This document shows, piece by piece, positions 1 through 8,573 of a DNA stretch of 41,758 nucleotides. The stretch is from Streptomyces solincola (GTDB taxonomy: Bacteria > Actinomycetota > Actinomycetes > Streptomycetales > Streptomycetaceae). The position numbers were made by a program, and so were the translations under genes. Each line of letters starts with the position of its first letter. Position 1 is the first letter of the stretch. The notes beneath the pieces were generated by a model. The model was not told where the DNA came from and made no database searches. It saw only the letters and a program-made list of their open reading frames with translations. The stretch is from positions 23,731 through 65,488 of the forward strand of contig NZ_PVLV01000053.1 of assembly GCF_002982015.1 (NCBI RefSeq), written 5' to 3'.

Positions 1-943
1 GGTGCTCGCCGGCCAGCCGCAGCGTGGCCAGGCTGTTGGCGCGCAGCAGTTCCGTGGTCCTCTCCCGGGCCTGCCGCAGCGTGGTGCCCGCGCCGAAGAC
101 CTCCTCGACGGCGGCCGGGTCCAGGGCGACCTCGTGGCGCGCCTCCACCTCGACTCCGCCGTCGGCCGGACGCAGCCGCCATTCGCCGCTGTGCGCGCGC
201 AGCGGTCGCGGCACCGCCGTCTGCTTGTAGACGATGCGCTCGCCCTCGAAGCACAGCCGGATGGAGCGGGTGCTGTGGGCGCTGCCGTCCTTGCCGGTGG
301 TCTCCATCGTCATCGTCTGGACCTCGGCCCCGGCGGTCAGCTCCGAGGCGGCGCAGGTGCGCAGGTCGAGCGCGGTCACATGCGGCAGCAGCCGCGGCCA
401 CCGGTCGGCGCGGTACAGGGAGTCGTAGACGGCCGGCGCCGGGGCGGCGATGTGGACCGTCTCGCCGAAGCCGAAGACCAGGTCGTCGAAGTCGTCGCCG
501 TACTCGGCCCAGGACCGCACCGCGGCGGTCTCGGCGTCGCTGTTGCGGTCCAGGGCCTCGGTCGCCCACCGCTCCGTCTCCGGGGTGGGGTCGGTGAGCG
601 CCCAGTGGTGCGCGAGGACCAGCTTCGTACCGCCGTCCACCCGCCAGTGCCCGCCCATGGAGGCCAGCGGGGGCCGGCTGTCCTCCTGCTCGAAGTCGAC
701 CCGCGGGGCGGCGGCGTCCAGCCGGCGCCGGGAGGTCCAGCTCCGCACGGTGTCCCCGGCGAGCGCCCACAGCCGGATCCGGTCCGCGCCGGGCTCCCGC
801 TGGAGGACCTCGGCGTGCACGCACGGCGCGAACATCAGGGGCCAGCGCGTCACGTCGGAGATCAGCTCGAACGCGCGGGACGGCGGGGCGTGGAACGGGG
901 TGTCGTGTTCCGCGTAGTGGCTTCGCGATTCGGTGGTGGTCAT
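1..943 (-). CDS. Didomain aromatase/cyclase of type II PKS (C-terminus cut by window edge)
   Basis: Reading leftward from an ATG at 943 gives 314 codons with no stop before the window edge, so only the extreme C-terminus is missing; full-length didomain aromatases are about 315 residues. The protein has two SRPBCC/START-like halves: one begins near residue 8 with 'FELISDVTRWP' and the other near residue 160 with 'VYDSLYRADRWP'. This duplicated pattern is that of bifunctional aromatase/cyclases of reduced aromatic polyketides, which close and aromatise the first ring after C9 ketoreduction. That agrees with the ActIII-like ketoreductase at 25352. It is divergent from the gene at 1053, with a phased SARP-like array between them. 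Family assignment is strong. Regiochemistry is inferred. Confidence 0.85.
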   Translation of the reverse strand, partial: MTTTESRSHYAEHDTPFHAPPSRAFELISDVTRWPLMFAPCVHAEVLQREPGADRIRLWALAGDTVRSWTSRRRLDAAAPRVDFEQEDSRPPLASMGGHWRVDGGTKLVLAHHWALTDPTPETERWATEALDRNSDAETAAVRSWAEYGDDFDDLVFGFGETVHIAAPAPAVYDSLYRADRWPRLLPHVTALDLRTCAASELTAGAEVQTMTMETTGKDGSAHSTRSIRLCFEGERIVYKQTAVPRPLRAHSGEWRLRPADGGVEVEARHEVALDPAAVEEVFGAGTTLRQARERTTELLRANSLATLRLAGEH

Positions 944-968
944 GGTCGCCGAGCCTGCCGGAGGGAAC

Positions 969-997
969 TCGAGGCGACCTCAAGGTCGGACCGAGCG
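969..997. promoter_or_regulatory. SARP-type operator: three heptamers in 11-bp phase
   Basis: In the 109-bp divergent gap between the aromatase (minus) and the SnoaL-like gene (plus) there are TCGAGGC (969-975), TCAAGGT (980-986) and CCGAGCG (991-997), each separated by exactly 4 bp. Streptomyces antibiotic regulatory proteins such as ActII-ORF4 and DnrI bind TCGAG-like heptamers repeated every 11 bp. Binding is inferred from pattern and position. Confidence 0.6.
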
Positions 998-1052
998 GCC
1001 GGGGTCACAGTGGGCCGACTTCCCTGATCCCCTTTGACGCAGTGGAGACCGC

Positions 1053-1502
1053 GTGCCTATTCCGTCCGCTCCGCAGAACGGTTCCTTCACCGATCTCTAC
1101 GTGGAGATCCAGCAGTTCTACGCCTGCCAGGTGCAGCACCTCGACGCGCTGCGCGCCGAGGAGTTCGCCGCGACCTTCGCCTCGGACGGCGTGTTCCACC
1201 ACTCGGTGGACGCGCCGCCGGCGAAGGGGCCGGGGGAGATCGCCGCGGCGATCCGCGCCCACCAGGAGCACCGGTACGGCAGCGATCCCGCGCAGCGCCG
1301 GCACTGGTTCAACATGCTCCAGGTGATGCCGCAGGACGACGGGTCGATCGTCACCGAGTACTACGCGCTGGTGCTGGTCACCCGGCCGGGCGACCCGGTG
1401 GCGGTGACCGCGCCGGCCTGCTTCGTACGGGACGTCCTGGTGCGGGAGTCCGGGCGGCTGCTGAACCGCGAGCGCACGGTCGTCGCCGACCACACGCGGT
1501 GA
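1053..1502 (+). CDS. SnoaL-like/NTF2-fold polyketide tailoring protein
   Basis: A 149-residue protein with GTG start at 1053. It looks like a small alpha+beta-barrel (SnoaL_4/NTF2-like) protein: N-terminal helix 'EIQQFYACQVQHLDAL', then 'EFAATFASDGVFHH', a loop rich in Pro/Gly, and C-terminal strands ending 'RTVVADHTR'. Such proteins in aromatic clusters act as cyclases, hydroxylase partners or lyase-like isomerases on the polyketide. No catalytic residues specific to the SnoaL aldol cyclase can be assigned by eye, so the exact role is open. It stands alone on the plus strand, is followed by a strong hairpin, and is likely driven by the SARP-like array at 969. Confidence 0.65.
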   Translation: MPIPSAPQNGSFTDLYVEIQQFYACQVQHLDALRAEEFAATFASDGVFHHSVDAPPAKGPGEIAAAIRAHQEHRYGSDPAQRRHWFNMLQVMPQDDGSIVTEYYALVLVTRPGDPVAVTAPACFVRDVLVRESGRLLNRERTVVADHTR

Positions 1503-1536
1503 GCGCCGGGGGCGGCCGCGGGCCGCCCCCCGGCGC
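1503..1536. terminator. Bidirectional GC-rich hairpin
   Basis: Near-perfect inverted repeat (arms GCGCCGGGGGCGGC and GCCGCCCCCCGGCGC) lying exactly between two convergent genes whose stops are at 1502 and 1540. It fits a shared terminator without a U-tract, common in Streptomyces. Confidence 0.75.
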
Positions 1537-1539
1537 GGC

Positions 1540-2583
1540 TCACGATCCGGCGCCGGACAGCTCCAGTGCCTCGGCCGCCTGCCGCAGGATGCGCAGGCGG
1601 CCGGCGGTGTCGGTGTCGTTGGCCGAGACCAGGACGCTGAGGGTGGTGACGCCCGCCTCGGCGAAGGCCGCCATCCGCTCGGCGATCCGCCCGAGCGGGC
1701 CGATCAGCGCGGTGGCGTCGATGAACTCCAGCGGGATCGCGGCCGCCGCGCCCGCGCGGTCGCCGGCCAGCAGGCGGTCCCGGAAGACCGCGATCTCCCG
1801 GTCGAAGCCCATCGTCCTGGCCAGCGCGCAGTAGAAGTTGTCCGCGGGGTCGCCGACCCCGAGCAGGAGCGCGTAGTGCGCACGGAGCCGGGCGGCGGCG
1901 GCCGCGAGGTCCTCCCCCGCCTCGGCGACCTGCACCGGCACGAACGGGACGACCTCGAAGCCGGTCAGGTCCCGGCCGGCGCGCTCGCGGCCGGTGCGGA
2001 TTTCGGTCACCGACTTCGCCACCTGCTCGGGGGTGGTGAAGCCGCTCAGCCAGCCGTCCGCGATCTCGCCGGCGAGCTGGAGGCTCCTGGGGCCCACGCC
2101 GGCCAGGTAGAGCGGGATCTGCCGGCTGGGCCGCTCGGTGAACAGGTGCAGGGGCGCGCCCGGCCGGCCGTGCGCGGGCAGCGTGAAGTGGTCGCCGGTG
2201 TAGCGCACGGGACCGCCGTCCAGGGCCTGCCGGACGATGTCCACGTACTCGCGGGTGCGGCCGAGCGGGTGGTCGAACCGCACGCCGTACCAGCCGTCCG
2301 AGACATGCGGGTTGGACACTCCGAGGCCGAGCCGGAACCGCCCGCCGCTGAGCGCGTCCAGGGTGGCCGCGGTGAGGGCGGCGGTGCCGGGCGGACGGGC
2401 CGGGATCTGCATGATCCCCGAGGCCAGGCCGATGCGCTCGGTCTGGCCGGCGACCAGGCCGAGCACGGTCGCGGCGTCCGAGCGGAAGCCCTCGGAGGCC
2501 AGCGCGAGGTCGTAGCCGAGGCGTTCGGCCTCGCGTGCCAGCTCTCCGGCGCACTGGTAGACGAGGTTGACTCCGAGGCGCAT
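1540..2583 (-). CDS. LLM-class (luciferase-like, probably F420-dependent) oxidoreductase
   Basis: A 347-residue protein starting with 'MRLGVNLVYQ'. It has the bacterial luciferase-like TIM-barrel signatures: 'LASGIMQIPARPPG' near residue 57, 'LSGGRFRLGLGVSNPH' near 80, 'LYLAGVGPRSLQLAGEIADGW' near 145. These are typical of coenzyme F420-dependent oxidoreductases in actinomycetes, which donate or remove hydride from ketones, enones or secondary alcohols. It sits downstream of the SDR and AT on the minus strand, with 66 bp between SDR stop and this start and a GGAAGGG ribosome-binding site. In this cluster it may reduce a quinone, enone or keto group of the polyketide or a sugar. Substrate and cofactor are inferred from family only. 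Confidence 0.75.
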   Translation of the reverse strand: MRLGVNLVYQCAGELAREAERLGYDLALASEGFRSDAATVLGLVAGQTERIGLASGIMQIPARPPGTAALTAATLDALSGGRFRLGLGVSNPHVSDGWYGVRFDHPLGRTREYVDIVRQALDGGPVRYTGDHFTLPAHGRPGAPLHLFTERPSRQIPLYLAGVGPRSLQLAGEIADGWLSGFTTPEQVAKSVTEIRTGRERAGRDLTGFEVVPFVPVQVAEAGEDLAAAAARLRAHYALLLGVGDPADNFYCALARTMGFDREIAVFRDRLLAGDRAGAAAAIPLEFIDATALIGPLGRIAERMAAFAEAGVTTLSVLVSANDTDTAGRLRILRQAAEALELSGAGS

Positions 2584-2649
2584 GGGAAACCCTTCCTGGG
2601 TCGTGGGGAGGTGGTGGGCCGGGCCCTTGGGGGCGGCCGGGCGGCCGGT

Positions 2650-3387
2650 TCAGACCAGGTGCGCGCCGCCGTCGACGAGCAGCACCTGGCCGGTGGTGTA
2701 AGCGGCCCTGATCAGTGACTCGACGGCGTCGGCGACGTCGTCGGTCTGCCCCACCCGGCGCAGCGGGGTGAGCCGCCGGACCTGTTCGGCGATGGGCGTG
2801 AAGAAGTCCTTGCCCTGGGTCCAGGGCGTCTCGACCAGGCCGGGCGCGACGGCGTTGACGCGGATGTCCGGGCCGACGGTCTTCGCCAGCAGCCGGGTCA
2901 TGTGCTCCAGCGCGGCCTTGCTGACCGCGTAGGGGATCGAGCTGCCGGCCGGGCGGGAGCCCGCGATGGAGGAGACGTTGACCACGACGCCGTCGCCGCC
3001 GCGGCGCAGGGCGGGGACGGCGGCGACCGTCGTCTGCCAGGTGCCGAAGACGTTGACCGCGAAGATCCGCTGCCATACGGCGAGGTCCGCGGCTTCCAGG
3101 TCGCCGTGCGGGATGGGCTGGGAGACCCCGGCGTTGTTGACGAGGATGTCGAGGCGGCCGAAGTGCTCCACGGCAGAGGCCACCAGCCGCCTGGCCTCGT
3201 CCTCGACGGCGATGTCGGCCTGGACGTACACCGCGTCGGGCAGGTCGGCGGCCAGCTTCTCGCCGGCCTCGGCGGACCGGGCGGAGTTGACCACGATCCG
3301 GATGCCCTGACCGGCGAGCCGTCGGGCCACCTGGGCTCCGATGCCGGACGACGATCCGGTGATCAGGGCGACGCGCTTCTCGCTCAC
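2650..3387 (-). CDS. Short-chain dehydrogenase/reductase (FabG-like)
   Basis: A 245-residue classical SDR starting with GTG at 3387, which overlaps the AT stop by 4 bases (GTGA). It shows the Rossmann glycine motif 'TGSSSGIG' at about residues 10-17, the structural 'NNAG' motif, a Ser in 'VNVSSIAG' and the 'YAVSK' catalytic pair, then 'PGLVETPW'. It is distinct from the ActIII-like ketoreductase at 25352: it lacks the RxGGG segment and the typical ActIII C-terminus. A post-PKS or starter-unit ketoreductase is likely. Translational coupling to the AT suggests a role in starter formation, but this is inference. Confidence 0.8.
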   Translation of the reverse strand: MSEKRVALITGSSSGIGAQVARRLAGQGIRIVVNSARSAEAGEKLAADLPDAVYVQADIAVEDEARRLVASAVEHFGRLDILVNNAGVSQPIPHGDLEAADLAVWQRIFAVNVFGTWQTTVAAVPALRRGGDGVVVNVSSIAGSRPAGSSIPYAVSKAALEHMTRLLAKTVGPDIRVNAVAPGLVETPWTQGKDFFTPIAEQVRRLTPLRRVGQTDDVADAVESLIRAAYTTGQVLLVDGGAHLV

Positions 3388-4409
3388 AGCACTCCTCGGG
3401 TGTGGGCCGCCACCAGGGACAGCGTGGGTCGGGGGGCAGGAAGTCCTTCGTCCTGCAGGACCCGCAGGAAGCGCTGGACGGCGGCGCGCTCGGCCTCCGG
3501 CGGGCCGGGGCGGGCGGGCAGCAGGGCGGTCACCGCGCTGCGTCCGGCCTGGACTTCGGGATGGCGTCGGGCCGGTGTGGCCAGGCCCTGCCCCGGCCCG
3601 ACGTCGGCCAGCAGGTAGCGGCCGGTGCGCAGCAGCTTGTCCAGGGTCGGCCAGAACAGGACGGGCGCGGCGGGCTGGTCGGCCCACATGGCGGGGTCGG
3701 GCGCCGTGACCGGCTCGGTGGTGAAGGCCGACCACAGAGGTATCCGCGGGCGGCCCAGGCGGAAGTCCGGCAGGGGTCGCGGATCGGTGAACAGCGGGGC
3801 CAGCACGGGGCTGTGGAACGCGGTGGTGGCGGCCACCCGGCGGACGGTGAACCCGGCCGCGCGCAGATCCCGCTCGGCGGCCTCCAGCGGGCCGTCGAGG
3901 CCCGCGAGGGCGATCTGCCGCGGGGCGTTCACCGCGCCCACGGCGACCTGCGGGTGCCGGGCCAGGACGGGCGCGAGGTCGTGTGCGGTCGCGGAGACGG
4001 TCAGCATGCCGCCCGGCGGGGTCGCCCGGAGCCGGGCGACGCGGTCGCGCATGAGCGTGACGGCGTCGCCGAGGTCGAACACCCCGGCCAGGGTGGCGGC
4101 GACCAGTTCGCCGACGCTGTGGCCGAGCAGCGCGGCCGGCCGGACGCCGCCGTCCAGCAGCATCCGCCCCAGGGCGTAGCCGGTGGTGAACAGCAGCGGC
4201 TGTGCCAGGGCCACGTCGTCGACGGGTGTCGAGGGCCGCTCGGACAGCCAGTCGGCGCGCATACGCTCGGCGTCGCCGAACCGCTCCAGCACGTCGTCGA
4301 CGGTCTCGGTGAACACCGGGTCGTGACGGTAGAGCCCGGCTGCCATGCGGGCGTGCTGGACCCCCTGCCCCGGGAAGAGCAGCACCAGTTCGCGGCTGTC
4401 TGATCGCAT
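3384..4409 (-). CDS. Malonyl/acyl-CoA:ACP acyltransferase (DpsD-like)
   Basis: A 341-residue discrete acyltransferase starting 'MRSDSREL'. It has the N-terminal 'FPGQGVQ' loop, the catalytic 'GHSVGE' motif with Ser98, and 'AFHSP' with the second catalytic His. Discrete ATs of this kind load ACPs in type II systems; DpsD of daunorubicin is the best-known example and also sits beside a KSIII. Here the gene is divergent from the KSIII gene at 4517, with an 11-bp phased SARP-like array in the gap. It could serve the starter ACP, or supply malonyl in trans to the free-standing KS at 12786, which has no AT. Which ACP it serves cannot be read from sequence. Confidence 0.85.
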   Translation of the reverse strand: MRSDSRELVLLFPGQGVQHARMAAGLYRHDPVFTETVDDVLERFGDAERMRADWLSERPSTPVDDVALAQPLLFTTGYALGRMLLDGGVRPAALLGHSVGELVAATLAGVFDLGDAVTLMRDRVARLRATPPGGMLTVSATAHDLAPVLARHPQVAVGAVNAPRQIALAGLDGPLEAAERDLRAAGFTVRRVAATTAFHSPVLAPLFTDPRPLPDFRLGRPRIPLWSAFTTEPVTAPDPAMWADQPAAPVLFWPTLDKLLRTGRYLLADVGPGQGLATPARRHPEVQAGRSAVTALLPARPGPPEAERAAVQRFLRVLQDEGLPAPRPTLSLVAAHTRGVL

Positions 4410-4432
4410 GCGCCGAGGCTGGCCTGCCCGCT

Positions 4433-4472
4433 TCGAGGTTCGCTGGAGCGCAGCTCCAGCCGCGTTCCACAC
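4433..4472. promoter_or_regulatory. SARP-type operator: heptamers in 11-bp phase, AT/KSIII divergent promoter
   Basis: TCGAGGT (4433-4439), TGGAGCG (4444-4450), TCCAGCC (4455-4461) and TCCACAC (4466-4472) occur at exact 11-bp steps in the 107-bp gap between the divergent AT and KSIII genes. The first two match the SARP heptamer best; the last two are degenerate. The central part also forms the inverted repeat CTGGAGC/GCTCCAG, which is an alternative explanation for the symmetry. Confidence 0.55.
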
Positions 4473-4516
4473 CGGACGATCAGCCTGGGCGGTCGGCGAA
4501 CCCAAGGAGGACCGAC

Positions 4517-5542
4517 GTGCGCTGGGAAGATGTCTATGTCCGTTCCTGTGCGATCTGGCTCCCACCGGTGATGCCGGCCGAGCAGGCGGTCGCCGACGGC
4601 CTGGTGGAGCCCGAGATCGTCCGGCGGGCCCAGGTCACCGGTGTGACGGTGGCGGACCGGTCGGCGCCGGACATGGCGGTGGAGGCCGCCCGGGAGGCGA
4701 TGGCGCGGTCCGGCTGCGGGGCCGGGGACGTCTCGCTGCTGCTGCACGCCTCGTCGTACTACCAGGGACACGACATGTGGGCGCCGGCCTCCTACGTGCA
4801 GCGCCGGGCGGTGGGCGGCGACTTCCCGGCCATGGAACTGCGGCAGACCTCGAACGGCGGCATGGCGTCGCTGGAGATGGCGGCGGCCCATCTGGTGGGG
4901 ACCGGCGGCACGGCGGCGCTGCTCACCACGGCGGACCGGTTCGCGCTGCCCGGCATCGACCGGTGGCGGTCGGACGAGGGCACGGTGCTCGCGGACGGTG
5001 CGACGGCGCTGGTGCTGGCCCGCGGTTCGGGGTTCGCGCGGCTGCGCTCCCTGGTGCTGCTGGGCGAGCCGGAGCTGGAGCGGCTGCACCGGGGTGACGA
5101 CCCGTTCGCTCTCGCGCCGCTGTCGGCGCGCACCCCGCTGAGCGTGGGGGAGACCACCAAGGCGTATCTGGCCAGCCCGGAGGGGCAGCGGTCGGTGGTG
5201 CTCATGGCGGCCCGGCAGCGCGAGTCGGTGGCCCGCGCCCTGGCGGAGGCCGAGACGGACCTGGCAGGCGTCGACTGGTTCGTGCTGCCCCACTTCGGGC
5301 GGCGGCGGCTGGACGTCAACTACACCCGGCGGATGGGCATCGACCCCGCGCGCACCCTGTGGTCGTGGAGCCGGGGCGTGGGGCACCTGGGGGCCGGCGA
5401 CCAGTTCGCCGGGCTCACCCGCCTCGTCGAGTCCGGCGCCGTACGCCCGGGTGAGCGCTGTCTGCTGCTCGGCGTGGGCGGCGGTTTCACCTGGTCGGCC
5501 GCGGTGGTCGAGATCCTCGACGTGCCCGACTGGCGCGGGTGA
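4517..5542 (+). CDS. KSIII-like starter enzyme with Ser nucleophile (DpsC/CerJ-like)
   Basis: A 341-residue thiolase-fold protein with GTG start preceded by AAGGAGG. The position of the usual KSIII cysteine is Ser112 in 'RQTSNGGMASLE'. The other catalytic positions are His259 in 'VLPHFG' and Asp295 in 'HLGAGDQ'. In DpsC of the daunorubicin pathway a Ser replaces Cys and the enzyme still selects propionyl-CoA to prime the minimal PKS. CerJ, a relative, is an acyltransferase with Asp in place of Asn. This protein combines the two features: Ser nucleophile and Asp third residue. The role inferred is priming of KS-alpha/CLF or acyl transfer from CoA or ACP. It is monocistronic, flanked by a SARP-like operator and a large palindrome. 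Confidence 0.82.
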   Translation: MRWEDVYVRSCAIWLPPVMPAEQAVADGLVEPEIVRRAQVTGVTVADRSAPDMAVEAAREAMARSGCGAGDVSLLLHASSYYQGHDMWAPASYVQRRAVGGDFPAMELRQTSNGGMASLEMAAAHLVGTGGTAALLTTADRFALPGIDRWRSDEGTVLADGATALVLARGSGFARLRSLVLLGEPELERLHRGDDPFALAPLSARTPLSVGETTKAYLASPEGQRSVVLMAARQRESVARALAEAETDLAGVDWFVLPHFGRRRLDVNYTRRMGIDPARTLWSWSRGVGHLGAGDQFAGLTRLVESGAVRPGERCLLLGVGGGFTWSAAVVEILDVPDWRG

Positions 5543-5555
5543 GGCCGGCCCGCCC

Positions 5556-5603
5556 GGAAGGGGGGTGCGGCAGGGGCGGCCGCCCCTGCCGCACCCCCCT
5601 TCC
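5556..5603. terminator. 48-bp perfect palindrome, probable terminator
   Basis: Starting 14 bases after the KSIII stop, 24 bases are followed directly by their exact reverse complement (GGAAGGGGGGTGCGG... to ...CCGCACCCCCCTTCC). There is no spacer, so the RNA hairpin would open a few bases at the tip. It isolates KSIII from the minimal PKS operon. Confidence 0.75.
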
Positions 5604-5701
5604 GCTTTCTTCCGCCGGAACTCGAGTGGATCTACAGCTGGGTTGAGCAGAGTCGAGACCGATCCACCGCGAGTGGCCTACAGGAACTGAAGGGGAATCC
5701 C
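5604..5701 (+). promoter_or_regulatory. Probable promoter region of the minimal PKS operon
   Basis: Gap between the palindrome and the ACP start. It contains TCGAGTG (5622), TTGAGCA (5643) and TCGAGAC (5653), SARP-like heptamers whose spacing (21 and 10 bp) is not in clean 11-bp phase. The segment GCTGGGTTGA (5637-5646) recurs upstream of the ketoreductase gene at about 25318-25327. A GAAGGGGA ribosome-binding site precedes the ACP. Confidence 0.35.
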
Positions 5702-5962
5702 ATGACGATCGACGATCTCCGCAGGATTCTGACCGAGTGCGCCGGAATGGACGAGAGCGTGCATCTGGACGGCGAGACCCTCGACGCGTCCTTCACCGAT
5801 CTCGGCTACGACTCGCTGGCGCTGATGGAGACCGCGAGCCGGATCAAGGAGGAGTTCGGCATCCGGATCTCCGACGAGGAGATCGCCACGGTCCAGACGC
5901 CCCGGCTGCTGCTCGCGGCCGTGGCCGAGGCGGCCCGGTCCCAGGTGGCGCAGGCGGCATGA
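5702..5962 (+). CDS. Acyl carrier protein of the minimal aromatic PKS
   Basis: An 86-residue ACP with the phosphopantetheine Ser38 in '[15 protein letters not shown]', the signature of aromatic type II ACPs. It carries the growing poly-beta-ketone made by the KS-alpha/CLF encoded directly downstream (58 bp gap). Unusually, ACP precedes KS-alpha rather than following CLF. It is clearly different from the ACPs at 8574 and 9775, whose motifs are 'LSLDSVLGVEL' and 'LGADSVDRVEI'. Confidence 0.93.
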   Translation: MTIDDLRRILTECAGMDESVHLDGETLDASFTDLGYDSLALMETASRIKEEFGIRISDEEIATVQTPRLLLAAVAEAARSQVAQAA

Positions 5963-6020
5963 CCCGGCAGCGCACAGGCACCGCGCACGGCGGTGCGGTC
6001 TCAGGAAGGAGGGGACGGTC

Positions 6021-7289
6021 GTGGCACGACGCTCGGTGATCACGGGCATCGGGGTGGTGGCCCCCGGCGGGGACGGCGTCAAGGAGTTCTGGGACCTGCT
6101 GACCTCGGGGCGCACCGCGACCCGCAGGATCACCGCCTTCGACGCGGACGCCTTCCGTTCCCAGGTCGCGGCCGAGGTCGACTTCGACCCGGCGGCCCAC
6201 GGTCTGAGCCACCGCGAGATCCGCCGGATGGACCGGGTCACGCAGTTCGCCGTCACCTGCACGCGCGAGGCGCTGGCCGACAGCGGACTGGACCTCTCCG
6301 CGGTGGATCCGGGCCGGCTCGGCGTGAGCGTCGGCAGCGCGGTCGGCGCGGCGACCAGCCTGGAGCGGGAGTACCTGGTGCTGTCCGACACCGGACGGGA
6401 CTGGGTGGTCGACCACCGCTACGCCTCCCCGCACCTGTTCAACCACCTCACGCCGACCACGATCGCGACCGAGGTCGCGTGGGAGGCGGGCGCGGAGGGC
6501 CCGGTGGGGCTGGTGTCCACCGGCTGCACCTCCGGCATCGACTCCGTGGGCCACGCCCACAAGCTGATCTCCGAGGGCAGTGCCGACATCGTGCTGACCG
6601 GGGCGAGCGAGGCGGCGGTGTCCCCGCTGGCCGCGGCGTGCTTCGACGCCATCAAGGCGACCACCCCGCGCAACGACGACCCCGAGCACGCCGCCCGCCC
6701 CTTCGACCGCACCCGCAACGGCTTCGTGCTGGCCGAGGGCGCGGCCATGCTGGTCGTGGAGGACTACGAGCACGCCCGCCGGCGCGGTGCGCGGATCTAC
6801 GCGGAGATCGGCGGCTACGCGACGCGCTGCAACGCCTACCACATGACCGGTCTGAAGGTGGACGGCCGGGAGATGGCCGCGGCGATCACCGCGGCGATGG
6901 ACGAGGCGCGCCTGCCGGCCGACGCGATCGACTACGTCAACGCGCACGGTTCGGGCACCAAGCAGAACGACCGGCACGAGACGGGGGCGTTCAAGCGGGC
7001 GCTGGGCGACCACGCCTACCGGACGCCGGTCAGCTCCATCAAGTCCATGATCGGGCACTCGCTCGGCGCGATCGGCTCGATCGAGATCGCGGCCTGCGCG
7101 CTCGCCATCGAGCACGGGGTCGTGCCGCCGACGGCCAACCTGCACGAGAAGGACCCGGAGTGCGACCTGGACTACGTGCCGCTGGTCGCCCGTGACCACC
7201 GGGTCGACGCCGCGCTCACCGTGGGCAGCGGCTTCGGCGGATTCCAGAGCGCGATGGTCCTGCGCAAGTGGCGAGGAGGGGACGCATGA
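6021..7289 (+). CDS. Ketosynthase alpha (KS-alpha) of aromatic type II PKS
   Basis: A 422-residue ketosynthase with GTG start after AGGAAGGAGGGG. The nucleophile is Cys169 in '[12 protein letters not shown]', the same number as in ActI-ORF1. His residues lie in 'VNAHGSGT' and 'GHSLGAIGS'. Long conserved blocks such as '[10 protein letters not shown]', '[13 protein letters not shown]' and '[15 protein letters not shown]' are characteristic of aromatic KS-alpha. It catalyses decarboxylative Claisen condensation of malonyl-ACP extender units as a heterodimer with the CLF. Its stop overlaps the CLF start (ATGA), indicating translational coupling and 1:1 synthesis. Confidence 0.96.
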   Translation: MARRSVITGIGVVAPGGDGVKEFWDLLTSGRTATRRITAFDADAFRSQVAAEVDFDPAAHGLSHREIRRMDRVTQFAVTCTREALADSGLDLSAVDPGRLGVSVGSAVGAATSLEREYLVLSDTGRDWVVDHRYASPHLFNHLTPTTIATEVAWEAGAEGPVGLVSTGCTSGIDSVGHAHKLISEGSADIVLTGASEAAVSPLAAACFDAIKATTPRNDDPEHAARPFDRTRNGFVLAEGAAMLVVEDYEHARRRGARIYAEIGGYATRCNAYHMTGLKVDGREMAAAITAAMDEARLPADAIDYVNAHGSGTKQNDRHETGAFKRALGDHAYRTPVSSIKSMIGHSLGAIGSIEIAACALAIEHGVVPPTANLHEKDPECDLDYVPLVARDHRVDAALTVGSGFGGFQSAMVLRKWRGGDA

Positions 7290-8494
7290 AGGCGGTCTTC
7301 ACCGGGCTGGGCGTGATGGCGCCCATCGGGATCGGCGCGGAGGCCTACTGGTCGGCGACCCTGGAGCGGGTCAGCGGCATCACCGAGCTGGAGCGCTTCG
7401 ACGCCTCCGGCTACCCGGCCCGTCTCGCCGGCCAGTTGCGCGACTTCAAGGCCGAGCAGTACCTGTCGAACCGGCTGCTGCCGCAGACCGACCGGGTCAC
7501 CCGGCTGGCGCTGGTCGCGGCGGAGCAGGCGCTCGGGGACGCCGACGTGGACCCGGAGTCCTTCGACGACTTCGACATGAGCGTGATCGGCTCCAACGCC
7601 ACGGGCGGGTTCGAGTTCACCCACCGCGAGATCCAGAAGCTGTGGACGCACGGCCCCGAGCGGGTCAGCGTGTACGAGTCCTTCGCCTGGTTCAACGCGG
7701 CCAACACCGGCCAGATCTCCATCCGGCACGGCATGCGCGGCCCGGGCAGCGTGCTGGTGGCCGAGCAGGCCGGCGGCCTGGACGCGGTCGCCCACGCCCG
7801 GCGGGTGCTGCGCGAGGGGGTCCCGCTGGCCGTCACCGGCGGCGTCGAGTCCTCCTACGACCCGTGGGGCTGGGTGTCGCACCTGGCCACCGGCCGGATC
7901 AGCACGGTGCCGGACCCGCGGCGGGCCTACCTGCCGTTCGACGAGGCGGCGGCCGGCTACGTACCCGGCGAGGGCGGCGCCTACCTGATCCTCGAAGAGG
8001 AGCAGGCGGCCCGCCGGCGGGGCGCCGCCCAGGTCTACGGCGAGCTGGCCGGGCACGCCTCCACCTTCGACCCGCGGCCGGGATCGGGGCGCCCGCCGGG
8101 GCTGGCCCGGGCCATCCGGCTGGCCCTGGCCGACGCGGGGCTCCAGCCCGGCGAGATCGACGTGGTCTTCGCGGACGCCGCCGGACTCCCGGAGCTGGAC
8201 CGGGCCGAGGCCGACGCGCTGGCGGAGGTGTTCGGCCCGCACGGCGTCCCGGTCAGCGCGCCCAAGACCCTGGTCGGCCGGCTCTACGCCGGCGGCGGAC
8301 CGCTCGACCTGGTGTGCGCCCTGCTGTCGCTGCGCGACGGCGTCATCCCGGCCACCGCGCATGTGCGGGACGTCCCCGCGGACTACCGGATCGACCTCGT
8401 GCGGGGCGAGCACCGCAGCGCCCGGCTGCGTACCGCGCTGGTGCTGGCGCGCGGGAACGGCGGGTACAACTCGGCGCTGGTCGTGCGTCGATAG
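7286..8494 (+). CDS. Chain length factor (KS-beta) of aromatic type II PKS
   Basis: The ATG at 7286 overlaps the KS-alpha stop; an in-frame GTG at 7268 would extend it but lies inside KS-alpha and upstream of the GGAGGGG site. The 402-residue protein is KS-like but has Gln161 in '[11 protein letters not shown]' instead of the catalytic Cys, the defining CLF feature that favours malonyl-ACP decarboxylation for priming and sets chain length. Blocks such as '[15 protein letters not shown]', '[12 protein letters not shown]' and '[17 protein letters not shown]' match aromatic CLFs. Chain length cannot be predicted safely by eye. Confidence 0.95.
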   Translation: MKAVFTGLGVMAPIGIGAEAYWSATLERVSGITELERFDASGYPARLAGQLRDFKAEQYLSNRLLPQTDRVTRLALVAAEQALGDADVDPESFDDFDMSVIGSNATGGFEFTHREIQKLWTHGPERVSVYESFAWFNAANTGQISIRHGMRGPGSVLVAEQAGGLDAVAHARRVLREGVPLAVTGGVESSYDPWGWVSHLATGRISTVPDPRRAYLPFDEAAAGYVPGEGGAYLILEEEQAARRRGAAQVYGELAGHASTFDPRPGSGRPPGLARAIRLALADAGLQPGEIDVVFADAAGLPELDRAEADALAEVFGPHGVPVSAPKTLVGRLYAGGGPLDLVCALLSLRDGVIPATAHVRDVPADYRIDLVRGEHRSARLRTALVLARGNGGYNSALVVRR

Positions 8495-8500
8495 CCCGGC

Positions 8501-8518
8501 CCGAGCACTGCTCGAGTC
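8501..8518. promoter_or_regulatory. SARP-like heptamer pair upstream of the beta-alkylation operon
   Basis: CCGAGCA (8501-8507) and TCGAGTC (8512-8518) are exactly 11 bp apart in the 79-bp gap between CLF and the second ACP. A possible -10 (CATAGC, 8536-8541) follows about 17 bp later. An inverted repeat CGAGCA-C-TGCTCG (8502-8514) overlaps it and is an alternative reading. It suggests the beta-alkylation genes have their own SARP-dependent promoter. Confidence 0.45.
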
Positions 8519-8573
8519 GACCGTGGGAAACCAGGCATAGCACGTCCACCAGAGACAACGTGAGGGAAGAACC

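Noticed and set aside
2-1027. Plus-strand open frame over the first kilobase
   Set aside because: Its translation has no recognisable domain, while the minus strand encodes a didomain aromatase/cyclase that runs off the window edge.
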